Assembly (NCBI GenBank): GCA_028286165.1
Contig: JAPYMU010000190.1
Location: forward strand, 1-5,347
Direction: 5' to 3'
Source: Spongiicolonus versatilis
Lineage (GTDB): Bacteria > Pseudomonadota > Gammaproteobacteria > Arenicellales > Spongiicolonaceae
DNA length: 5,347 nt
Shown: in pieces, positions 1 through 5,347 of the stretch
Numbering within the stretch: position 1 is the first letter of the stretch
Layout: each line of letters starts with the position of its first letter
The notes under the pieces: generated by a model
What the model saw: the letters and a program-made list of their open reading frames with translations, nothing else
Databases searched by the model: none
What the model was told of the DNA's origin: nothing
Position numbers and translations under genes: made by a program

Positions 1-12
1 CTCGCGGCGGGG

Positions 13-42
13 AATATAGCACCCCCGCCAGCGGCGGGGCAA
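13..42 (-). promoter_or_regulatory. Candidate sigma70-type promoter firing leftwards out of the window
   Basis: Read on the minus strand, positions 18-13 give TATATT (5 of 6 matches to the -10 consensus). They are preceded by TGC at 21-19, which makes an extended -10. Positions 42-37 give TTGCCC (4 of 6 matches to the -35 consensus) with an 18-base spacer. Transcription would start near position 6 and run left into a gene that lies outside the window. The spacer holds a perfect inverted repeat. The divergent gene cannot be identified here. In several proteobacteria the AI-2E-family gene lies next to a divergent purM, so that is the first candidate, by inference only. Confidence 0.5.
23..39. 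repeat. Inverted repeat inside the leftward promoter
   Basis: CCCCGCC (23-29) and GGCGGGG (33-39) form a perfect 7-bp inverted repeat around the three bases AGC. It lies between the -10 and -35 elements of the leftward promoter and overlaps the -35. It could be an operator, or it could be chance in GC-rich DNA. It is not a good intrinsic terminator on either strand: the nearest T-run on the plus strand (from 59) is about 20 bases away, and the minus-strand side runs into the -10 element. The string GCGGCGGGG of its right side recurs at 4-12. Confidence 0.35.
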
Positions 43-137
43 ACGATTAAAAACCATCTTTTTTCAACCATTTTTCGAACAATTAAACGGCAGTTTTTCA
101 TCAAAACCCCCGCAGAAAATTCCCATCTCAAACGATT
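40..137. repeat. Two copies of the 9-mer CAAACGATT
   Basis: CAAACGATT occurs at 40-48 and again at 129-137, in the same orientation, within an otherwise gene-free control region. The core AAACGATT fits the pattern AA-N-CG-N-TT, typical of operator centres of LacI-family repressors. The first copy, read as GCAAACGATT at 39-48, differs at one base from the left and central part of the PurR box (GCAAACGTTT), but its right half is poor. The first copy overlaps the -35 of the leftward promoter. Assignment to a regulator is inference. Confidence 0.3.
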
Positions 138-246
138 CCCCCGACAATTTCCCACCCCCGCAAACCCCGCGCCAGCGTATAAACCCCAATTCCAAAGCCA
201 AACGCCTCCATTCAGGCTGGCGACGACGCCGGGCGGGGTTTATCCG

Positions 247-255
247 TGCTATTCT
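247..255 (+). promoter_or_regulatory. Candidate extended -10 promoter for the operon
   Basis: TGC followed by TATTCT (250-255) resembles an extended -10 element, with 4 of 6 matches to TATAAT. I see no convincing -35 at 16-18 bases upstream. If used, transcription would begin near 262 and leave a leader of about 30 bases before the ATG at 292. It is the only promoter-like site I find for the four-gene operon. Confidence 0.3.
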
Positions 256-291
256 CTCCATCCCGGCCGCCGGCCGCCGACCCGTCGTTCC

Positions 292-1395
292 ATGGAATTT
301 CTCCTCAACTGGTTCAAGCGCAATTTTTCCAACCCGCAGGTGGTTTTTCTTGCGCTGATTCTGCTGGCGGCGTTTGCGTTTTTGATGTTCTTCGGCGACA
401 TGCTGGCGCCGGTGCTGGCCGGGGTGGTGATTGCGTACCTGCTGGAGGGCGTGGTGCGGTTTCTTGAGCGGCGCAACCTGCCGCGCCTGTTCGGGGTGGT
501 GGTGGTGCTGCTGCTGTTTGTGCTGTTTGTGGTGCTGATTCTGTTCGGGCTGCTGCCGCTGCTGTCGCGGCAAATCGTGCAGTTCCTGCAGCAGGTGCCG
601 GCCATGTTCGGCGCGGCGCAGCAGGTGCTGCTGCAACTGCCGCAAAAATACCCGGACTTCATTTCCGCCGACCAACTGCGCGGCATCATCGTCGCCGTCA
701 GCGGCGACCTGACGCGGCTGGGGCAGGAAATCGTTTCCATGTCGCTGTCGTCGGTGGTGGGACTCATCACTTTCGTGATCTACGTGGTGCTGCTGCCGAT
801 CCTGGTGTTCTTTTTTCTCAAGGACAAGGAAGCCATCCTCGGCTGGTTCTCGGCGTTCTTTCCGCGCGACTACCAACTGACCGAGCGGGTGTGGGGCGAG
901 GTGCACGAGCAAATCAGCAACTACATTCGCGGCAAGTTCTGGGAAATTTTAATTGTCGGCGCGGCGTGCTTTGTGGTGTTCAGCCTGCTCGGGCTGCAGT
1001 ATCCGCTGCTGCTCGGCGTGCTCATCGGACTGTCGGTGCTGATTCCGTACGTGGGCGCGGCGATCGTGACGCTGCCGGTGATGATGGTGGCGTGGTTTCA
1101 GTGGGGGTGGAGCCCGGATTTTTTCTATGTGATGGCCGCCTACCTGATTATTCAGGCGCTGGACGGCAATGTGCTGGTGCCGCTGCTGTTTTCCGAGGTG
1201 GTGAACCTGCATCCGGTGGCGATTATCGTTGCGGTGCTGTTCTTCGGCGGGCTGTGGGGCATGTGGGGCGTGTTCTTCGCCATCCCGCTGGCCACGTTGG
1301 TGCAGGCGGTGCTGCGCGCCTGGCCGCGGGGCCATGCCATGCCCCGCCGCCGGCGCCGGCGGCGGCGCAGTTGGGAGGCGGGCGGTGAACGGTGA
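292..1395 (+). CDS. AI-2E family transporter (PerM/TqsA-like inner-membrane protein)
   Basis: This 367-residue multi-pass inner-membrane protein belongs to the AI-2E/PerM exporter family (PF01594). Members have been linked to autoinducer-2 efflux (TqsA) or to cation exchange, so the substrate cannot be read from sequence. Hydrophobic segments lie at about 17-34, 38-55, 66-91, 155-176, 218-234, 238-268, 276-295 and 305-342. A soluble stretch at about 92-150 has the family's usual amphipathic character. Family signatures are YIRGK (210-214), IPYVG (251-255), DGNVLVP (290-296), NLHP (304-307) and GLWGMWGVFFAIPL (319-332). The length is close to the usual 340-370. The start is the only ATG in an otherwise open upstream frame, and the MEFLLNWFKRNFSNPQ beginning fits gammaproteobacterial homologues. 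No Shine-Dalgarno sequence precedes it. The C-terminus is odd: eight consecutive arginines (352-359) follow the last membrane segment. The gene overlaps the next one by 11 bases. Confidence 0.92.
   Translation: MEFLLNWFKRNFSNPQVVFLALILLAAFAFLMFFGDMLAPVLAGVVIAYLLEGVVRFLERRNLPRLFGVVVVLLLFVLFVVLILFGLLPLLSRQIVQFLQQVPAMFGAAQQVLLQLPQKYPDFISADQLRGIIVAVSGDLTRLGQEIVSMSLSSVVGLITFVIYVVLLPILVFFFLKDKEAILGWFSAFFPRDYQLTERVWGEVHEQISNYIRGKFWEILIVGAACFVVFSLLGLQYPLLLGVLIGLSVLIPYVGAAIVTLPVMMVAWFQWGWSPDFFYVMAAYLIIQALDGNVLVPLLFSEVVNLHPVAIIVAVLFFGGLWGMWGVFFAIPLATLVQAVLRAWPRGHAMPRRRRRRRRSWEAGGER
1326..1365 (+). repeat. Two overlapping, mutually exclusive hairpins ahead of cfa
   Basis: GCGGGGC (1326-1332) pairs with GCCCCGC (1341-1347) around the loop CATGCCAT. 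Positions 1344-1365 form a perfect 22-bp palindrome centred on GGCGCC, which in RNA would fold to a stem of about 9 bp. The two structures share 1344-1347, so they cannot both form in full. They lie in the last codons of the transporter gene, where the palindrome encodes most of the arginine run. They end 7 bases before the cfa ribosome binding site. A role in cfa translation is inference. Confidence 0.45.
1373..1378 (+). promoter_or_regulatory. Ribosome binding site fixing the cfa start
   Basis: GGGAGG lies 6 bases before the GTG at 1385. It is the only strong Shine-Dalgarno match at any gene start in the window. It favours GTG 1385 over the in-frame GTG at 1451, and over the ATG at 1229 that would overlap the transporter gene by more than 160 bases. 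Confidence 0.7.
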
Positions 1396-2650
1396 CTCCA
1401 GTCCTGCAAACGGTGCCCCGGGCTCTGCAAATGGTGCGCCGGGTTCCAAAGTGACGGCTCGGTCCACAAAGTTCGAGCGCAGCGTCCTGAAGCGCGCACT
1501 GCAAATCACCGGCGCGCCGAAGGTGACGGTGCGCCTGTGGGACGGCGCCACGGCGGGGGACGGCGGGGCGGCGGCGGCAACCTTGACCGTGCATGGCCGC
1601 GCGGCGTTGTGGCGGCTGCTGGCGCGCGGCGACATTGCTTTCGGCGACTTGTACAGCGACGGCGGCATCGCGGTGGACGGCGACCTGACTCAATTCCTGT
1701 GCGAAATGTTCACGGCGACGGCGCGCGCCCGGCGGGAAAACCGCTGGCTGGACGCCGCCATTAGAATTTTCACCCCGCGCCCGCGCCTGAATACCACCAC
1801 CGGCTCGCGCCGCAACATCCGCCACCACTACGACATCGGCAACGATTTTTACCGCCTGTGGCTGGATGAGCGAATGCAATACACCTGCGCCTACTACCCC
1901 GACCAGACCTTCACCGTGGAACAGGCGCAACGGGCCAAGATGGACCATGTGTGCAAAAAACTGCAACTCAAACCCGGCGACACGGTGGTGGAGGCCGGCT
2001 GCGGCTGGGGTTCGCTGGCGTTTTACATGGCGCAAAACTACGGCGCCAGCGTCACCGCCTACAACATTTCCGCGGAGCAGGTCAGTTACGCCCGCGCCCG
2101 CGCCCGCGAGGCCGGATTGGAGGACAAATTAAATTACGTGGAAGACGACTACCGCAACATCAGCGGCGAGTTTGACGCTTTTGTTTCGGTGGGCATGCTG
2201 GAACACGTGGGGCGCGCGCAGTATAAAACCCTCGGCGACGTGGTGGCGCAATGTTTGCGGCGCGGCGGGCGCGGGCTGGTGCACACCATCGGCCGCAACC
2301 GGCCGCGGCTCATGAGTCCGTGGATTGAAAAACGCATTTTCCCCGGCGCCTACCCGCCGACGCTGCGCGAGATGATGGACATTTTTGAGGGGCGCGATTT
2401 TTCGGTTTTGGACGTGGAAAACCTGCGCCTGCACTATGCGCGCACGTTGCAGCACTGGCGTGAACGCTATGAGGCCGCGCTGCCCCGGGTGCGCGAAATG
2501 TTCGACGAAGAATTCGCCCGCGCATGGCATTTGTATTTGTGCGGCTCCCAGGCCGCTTTTCTCAGCGGCTCTTTGCAGTTGTTTCAGGTGGTGTTCGCCC
2601 ACGGTGACGACAACGGCGTGCCGTGGACGCGCGGGCACCTGTACCGCTGA
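1385..2650 (+). CDS. cfa: Cyclopropane-fatty-acyl-phospholipid synthase
   Basis: This 421-residue enzyme transfers a methylene group from S-adenosylmethionine to cis double bonds of phospholipid acyl chains. It acts at the inner-membrane surface and typically stiffens membranes in stationary phase or acid stress. An N-terminal lipid-binding-type domain (about 46-107) precedes HHYDIGNDFY (147-156) and the SAM-binding motif EAGCGWG (203-209). The active-site residues known from the E. coli enzyme are all recognisable: Cys168 in QYTCAYY, Glu273 in MLEHVG, His300 and Ile302 in VHTIG, and Tyr351 in HYARTL. Their spacing matches E. coli apart from about five extra residues after the cysteine. The protein is about 40 residues longer than E. 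coli Cfa (382). Part of the excess is an N-terminal low-complexity segment with a tandem ANGAPG repeat. The GTG start has a good ribosome binding site and overlaps the transporter gene, which suggests coupled translation. No separate promoter for cfa is visible. Confidence 0.96.
   Translation: MNGDSSPANGAPGSANGAPGSKVTARSTKFERSVLKRALQITGAPKVTVRLWDGATAGDGGAAAATLTVHGRAALWRLLARGDIAFGDLYSDGGIAVDGDLTQFLCEMFTATARARRENRWLDAAIRIFTPRPRLNTTTGSRRNIRHHYDIGNDFYRLWLDERMQYTCAYYPDQTFTVEQAQRAKMDHVCKKLQLKPGDTVVEAGCGWGSLAFYMAQNYGASVTAYNISAEQVSYARARAREAGLEDKLNYVEDDYRNISGEFDAFVSVGMLEHVGRAQYKTLGDVVAQCLRRGGRGLVHTIGRNRPRLMSPWIEKRIFPGAYPPTLREMMDIFEGRDFSVLDVENLRLHYARTLQHWRERYEAALPRVREMFDEEFARAWHLYLCGSQAAFLSGSLQLFQVVFAHGDDNGVPWTRGHLYR
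1404..1445 (+). repeat. 21-bp tandem duplication in the cfa 5' end
   Basis: Units 1404-1424 and 1425-1445 match at 18 of 21 bases. They encode two copies of a seven-residue unit, [P/S]ANGAPG, at about residues 7-20 of the cyclopropane synthase. The duplication keeps the frame and builds a flexible Gly/Pro/Ala linker ahead of the folded domain. Confidence 0.7.
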
Positions 2651-2651
2651 G

Positions 2652-2972
2652 ATGATGCGCATCTACACCGCCGCCGACGTGGTGGAGGCGCACCTGGTGC
2701 AGCACAGCCTGGCGCAGGCCGGCATCAGCGCCCATGTGTTCAACCAGAACGCCATCGGCGCGGTGGGCGAGTTGCCGTTCACCCACGCCTGGCCCGAGGT
2801 GTGGCTTGAGGAGGACGCCGACTGCGAGCGCGCCCGCGCCGTGGTGCGCGCCTACGAAAGCGAGCGCGTTGGCGGCGGCCAGGTGGCCTGCGGCTGCGGC
2901 GAGTCCAGCCCGGAAAATTTCGCGCTGTGCTGGAATTGCGGCGCCGCATTGGAGCCGCCGGACCAGGTTTAA
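2652..2972 (+). CDS. Small DUF2007-like protein with zinc-ribbon-like C-terminus
   Basis: This predicted soluble protein of 106 residues has no signal peptide or membrane segment. The first 70 or so residues (RIYTAADVVEAHLVQHSLAQ, then a Gly-Ile-x-Ala-x-Val turn and an ELPF/WPEVWL stretch) fit the DUF2007 family, PF09413, described as putative signal-transducing proteins related to PII-like folds. It would act in the cytoplasm; its target is unknown. The tail carries four cysteines, C80-x-C82 and C93-x-x-C96, in CGCGESSPENFALCWNCG, resembling the zinc ribbon that often follows this domain. The first pair has one residue between the cysteines rather than the usual two. Two consecutive ATG codons (2652, 2655) could start it, one base after the cfa stop. 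No clear Shine-Dalgarno is present, so translation is probably coupled to cfa. The family call rests on motif memory, not on a search. Confidence 0.8.
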   Translation: MMRIYTAADVVEAHLVQHSLAQAGISAHVFNQNAIGAVGELPFTHAWPEVWLEEDADCERARAVVRAYESERVGGGQVACGCGESSPENFALCWNCGAALEPPDQV

Positions 2973-2973
2973 G

Positions 2974-5328
2974 TTGTCCGCCCGCAGACACAAACTGCGC
3001 CTCCGCCGCGCGCTTAAACCGCCCTCACTGACGCGCCACCTCGGCGGGCGCATCGCCCTGGCGCTGCTGGTGGCGGCGGTGGCCGGGCTGGTGTACCTGG
3101 ACCTCACTATTCGCGGCAAGTTTGAGGGGGAACGCTGGGCGCTGCCGGCGCATGTGTATTCGCGGCCGCAGGAGGTGGCGCCGGGCGCGCCGTTTTCGCT
3201 GCCGCAGTTCACCCGCAAACTGGCGCAAATCGGCTACCGCCGGGCGCCGCAAGGCGTGCTCACCGCCGGCACTTTTCGCGTGGACGAGGGCGCCGTGACG
3301 GTGCGCACCCGGCCGTGGCGGTGGTGGAACGAGGAAATGCCGTCGCAGCGTTTCATCGTGCAATTTGAAGGCGGCCGCATCAGCCGCGTCTACCACGGCG
3401 CCGCCGCCGCCGGTTCTGCAACCGCCGCGCCGCCCCGGCTGGAGCCGCTGCTGCTCGGCAGCATCAGCACCGGCCGCCACCAGGACCGTGCGCTGGTCAA
3501 ACTGGGCCGGGTGCCGCCGCGCCTGGTGGAGGCGCTGGTGGCGGTGGAGGACCGCAATTTTTTGCGCCACCCCGGCCTGGATTTTCGCGGCATGGCGCGC
3601 GCGCTGTGGGTAAACCTGCGCAGCGGTGAACTCGCCCAGGGCGGCAGCACGTTGACCCAGCAACTGGTGAAAAACCTGTACCTGACCAAGCGCCGCACAT
3701 TGCCGCGCAAGTTGCTGGAGATGCCCATGGCGCTGCTGCTGGAGTTGCATTACGACAAGGACGAGATTCTTGAGGCTTATCTGAACGAGGTTTACCTGGG
3801 CCAGGCCGGCAACCGCGCCATTCACGGTTTCGGCCTCGCCGCGCGTTTTTATTTCGGCCGTCCGCTGATTGAGTTGGAACTGCACGAGGTCGCGCTGCTG
3901 GTGGGGCTGGTCAAGGGCCCGTCGCTGTTCAACCCGCTGCGCCATCCGGAGCGCGCGCTGGCGCGGCGCAATTTAGTGATTCGCCAACTGGCCGAACTGG
4001 GTTTAATTTCAACCGCCGAGTTTGATGCGGCGCGCGCCCGGCCGCTGTCGGTGATTGGCAAAGAAGCCCAGGCCGCCGGCCCGGCGCCGGCCTTTGTGGA
4101 CCTGGTCAAGCGCCAGTTGCGCCGCCATTACGACGAGAGCGCGCTGCGCCGCGAAGGTTTGCGCATTCACACCACGCTGGCGCCGGAGATTCAAAGCCGC
4201 GCCGAGGCCGCGCTGGACACCGTGCTGGTGCAACTGGAATCGTCGCGCGGCATGGAGGCCGGCAGTTTGCAGGGCGCGGTGGTGGTGGTGCGCGCCAGCG
4301 GCGATGCCGGGGGCGAAGTGCTGGCGCTGGCCGGCGGGCGCGGCGGCATGCGCGGCTTCAACCGCGCGCTGGATGCATTGCGGCCGGTGGGCTCGCTGAT
4401 TAAGCCGGTGATTTACCTGAACGCGCTGTCGCAGCCCGACCGCTACACCCTCGCCACCACCCTCAGCGACCAGCCGCTGCGGCTGCTCACCGAGGATGGC
4501 GATGTGTGGCGGCCGCGCAACTACGACAAAAAACTGCACGGCACGCCGCTGCTGGTGACCGCGCTGGCGCGCTCCTACAACCTGCCGGCGGTGAGGGTGG
4601 GGCTGGACCTGGGCACGCCGGAGGTCATTGAGACGCTGGAGTTGCTCGGCGTGCGGCGGCCGGTGAAGCCCTATCCCTCGGTGCTGCTGGGCGCGCTGCC
4701 CATGACGCCGCTGGAGGTGGCGCAGGTTTACCAGGTGCTGGCCGGCGGCGGCCGCCGTACCCCGCTGCGCGCCATTCTTAACGTGACCACCGGCGAGCAG
4801 AACCCGCTGGCGCGCTACCTGCCCGGCGCCGAGCAGGTGGTGGCGCCCGGCCCGGCGCACCTGCTGCGCTTTGCGCTGGAGGAGTCGGTGCGCAGCGGCA
4901 CCGCCCGCACCCTCGGCCGCACCTTCACCGCCCCGGCCCACCTGGCCGGCAAAACCGGCACCACCGACGACTACCGCGACAGTTGGTTCGCCGGCTTCAG
5001 CGGCGGCCTGCTGGCCATCGTGTGGGTCGGCCGCGACGACAACAAGCCCACCGGCCTCAGCGGCGCCGGCGGCGCCATGCGCGTGTGGGCGCGCCTGATG
5101 CAAGGCCTGCAATCGGCCGCCCCGGCGGTGCGCGCCCCGGCCGCCATGGAAACCGCCCTGATCGACCCGGCCAGCGGCCTGCGCGCCGACCGCAACTGCC
5201 CCGGCGCCCTCACCCTGCCTTTCCTCCCCGGCTCGGCGCCCACCGCCGACGCCCCCTGCGCGGCCAAAGCGCAACCACAAAAATCACGTGTGCCAAAATG
5301 GCTGCGGAGAATTTTCGGGCAGGAGTGA
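2974..5328 (+). CDS. mrcB: Penicillin-binding protein 1B, bifunctional transglycosylase/transpeptidase
   Basis: This 784-residue class A PBP polymerises lipid II into glycan strands and crosslinks the peptides in the periplasm. A basic cytoplasmic tail (1-26) leads to one membrane anchor (about 26-42). A UB2H-like region follows (about 60-143); in relatives it docks the outer-membrane activator LpoB or LpoP. The glycosyltransferase 51 domain carries catalytic Glu192 in EDRNF, GGSTLTQQLVKNL (223-235) and Glu249 in RKLLE, equivalent to E. coli Glu233 and Glu290 with identical spacing. The transpeptidase domain has Ser474-LI-Lys477, Ser534-Tyr-Asn536 and Lys660-Thr-Gly662. Cysteines 742 and 762 near the end correspond in place to a pair in E. 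coli PBP1b. The closing WLRRIFGQE also resembles the E. coli tail. Length is close to the family norm (E. coli 844). The start is inferred as TTG 2974, one base after the preceding stop with AGG 6 bases upstream. The frame is open further back, but an ATG at 2734 would overlap the previous gene by 239 bases. Confidence 0.96.
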   Translation: MSARRHKLRLRRALKPPSLTRHLGGRIALALLVAAVAGLVYLDLTIRGKFEGERWALPAHVYSRPQEVAPGAPFSLPQFTRKLAQIGYRRAPQGVLTAGTFRVDEGAVTVRTRPWRWWNEEMPSQRFIVQFEGGRISRVYHGAAAAGSATAAPPRLEPLLLGSISTGRHQDRALVKLGRVPPRLVEALVAVEDRNFLRHPGLDFRGMARALWVNLRSGELAQGGSTLTQQLVKNLYLTKRRTLPRKLLEMPMALLLELHYDKDEILEAYLNEVYLGQAGNRAIHGFGLAARFYFGRPLIELELHEVALLVGLVKGPSLFNPLRHPERALARRNLVIRQLAELGLISTAEFDAARARPLSVIGKEAQAAGPAPAFVDLVKRQLRRHYDESALRREGLRIHTTLAPEIQSRAEAALDTVLVQLESSRGMEAGSLQGAVVVVRASGDAGGEVLALAGGRGGMRGFNRALDALRPVGSLIKPVIYLNALSQPDRYTLATTLSDQPLRLLTEDGDVWRPRNYDKKLHGTPLLVTALARSYNLPAVRVGLDLGTPEVIETLELLGVRRPVKPYPSVLLGALPMTPLEVAQVYQVLAGGGRRTPLRAILNVTTGEQNPLARYLPGAEQVVAPGPAHLLRFALEESVRSGTARTLGRTFTAPAHLAGKTGTTDDYRDSWFAGFSGGLLAIVWVGRDDNKPTGLSGAGGAMRVWARLMQGLQSAAPAVRAPAAMETALIDPASGLRADRNCPGALTLPFLPGSAPTADAPCAAKAQPQKSRVPKWLRRIFGQE

Positions 5329-5329
5329 G

Positions 5330-5346
5330 GGCGGGGTCGCCGTTTT
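5330..5346 (+). terminator. Possible short intrinsic terminator after mrcB
   Basis: GGCG (5330-5333) pairs with CGCC (5338-5341) around the loop GGGT, and after one G comes TTTT (5343-5346). The position, directly after the mrcB stop, suits an operon terminator. The stem is only 4 bp and the window ends one base later, so the length of the T-run is unknown. Confidence 0.25.
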
Positions 5347-5347
5347 C

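Larger units (their letters stand above)
1..291. other. Intergenic control region upstream of the four-gene operon
   Basis: No convincing gene lies here. The plus frame continuous with the first gene stays open back to position 1 but has no ATG, GTG or TTG start before 292, so it is not a coding extension. The minus-strand frame open from 64 into the first gene is a low-complexity His/Gln/Arg shadow. The stretch 41-135 has many A and T runs, in contrast to the GC-rich genes. ACCCCCGC occurs three times, at 21-28, 106-113 and 154-161. Candidate promoters point outwards at both ends. Confidence 0.6.

Noticed and set aside
22..66. Intrinsic terminator on the plus strand from the 23-39 hairpin and the T-run at 59-64
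   Set aside because: The T-run begins about 20 bases after the stem, too far for an intrinsic terminator. The promoter reading on the other strand explains the region better.
246..467. Small plus-strand frame starting with GTG near the candidate promoter
   Set aside because: It overlaps the transporter N-terminus in another frame, lacks a ribosome site and has a shadow-like Gly/Ala/Val composition.
64..912. Long minus-strand open frame of 282 codons opposite the transporter gene
   Set aside because: Its translation is a low-complexity mix of His, Gln and Arg that mirrors the Leu/Val codons of the real gene; no family resemblance and no ribosome site.
1229..1384. Upstream extension of cfa to the ATG at 1229
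   Set aside because: The extra residues are Cys/Ser/Arg-rich out-of-frame transporter sequence. The GTG at 1385 has a strong ribosome site and a normal family N-terminus follows.
1223..2035. Minus-strand open frame of 270 codons across the transporter/cfa junction
   Set aside because: It spans two well-supported genes on the other strand and shows no recognisable motif.
2290..2305. Paired CGGCCG palindromes within cfa
   Set aside because: They encode part of the conserved HTIGRNRPR region and are expected by chance in GC-rich coding DNA.
2734..2973. Upstream extension of mrcB to the ATG at 2734
   Set aside because: It would overlap almost the whole DUF2007-like gene, and its translation is shadow-like Ala/Arg/Pro sequence unlike a PBP1b cytoplasmic tail.
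3025..3945. Minus-strand open frame of 306 codons opposite the 5' half of mrcB
   Set aside because: It has the same shadow composition and lies opposite the glycosyltransferase motifs. No start signal.
4009..5280. Minus-strand open frame of 423 codons opposite mrcB
   Set aside because: It is rich in Gly, Ala, Arg, Gln and His with no domain motif, and lies entirely opposite conserved PBP1b motifs. It is explained by stop-poor GC-rich DNA.

Overview
The window is a compact, GC-rich stretch of chromosome from a Gram-negative bacterium, most likely a gammaproteobacterium. The strongest evidence is a bifunctional class A penicillin-binding protein of the PBP1b type, with a UB2H-like region between its membrane anchor and glycosyltransferase domain, an architecture typical of Gammaproteobacteria. 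The start of the AI-2E-family transporter also looks like gammaproteobacterial homologues. I see no mobile element, CRISPR array or RNA gene, and no sign of recent transfer.

Layout. Positions 1-291 are an intergenic control region, more AT-rich than the rest. It holds a good candidate promoter pointing left, out of the window, and a weaker one pointing right. Between them lie short repeats that could be regulator sites. From 292 to 5328 four genes run on the plus strand with no usable intergenic space: an AI-2E-family membrane protein (292-1395), a cyclopropane-fatty-acyl-phospholipid synthase (1385-2650), a small DUF2007-like protein with a zinc-ribbon-like tail (2652-2972) and penicillin-binding protein 1B (2974-5328). 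The junctions are an 11-base overlap, a 1-base gap and a 1-base gap, so the genes are very probably one translationally coupled operon. A short hairpin followed by four T residues after the last stop may be a terminator, but the window ends there.

How the genes fit together. Three of the four products act at the inner membrane or cell wall: a multi-pass membrane protein, an enzyme that modifies phospholipid acyl chains, and a murein polymerase/crosslinker. The fourth is a small presumed regulatory protein of unknown target. A shared envelope-maintenance theme is a reasonable inference, but nothing in the sequence proves a joint pathway.

Each gene belongs to a known family, and I found no clearly new system. 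The most useful leads are the coupling of cfa to the gene for PBP1b through a DUF2007-like protein, two mutually exclusive hairpins just ahead of the cfa ribosome binding site, and the repeat-bearing divergent promoter region.
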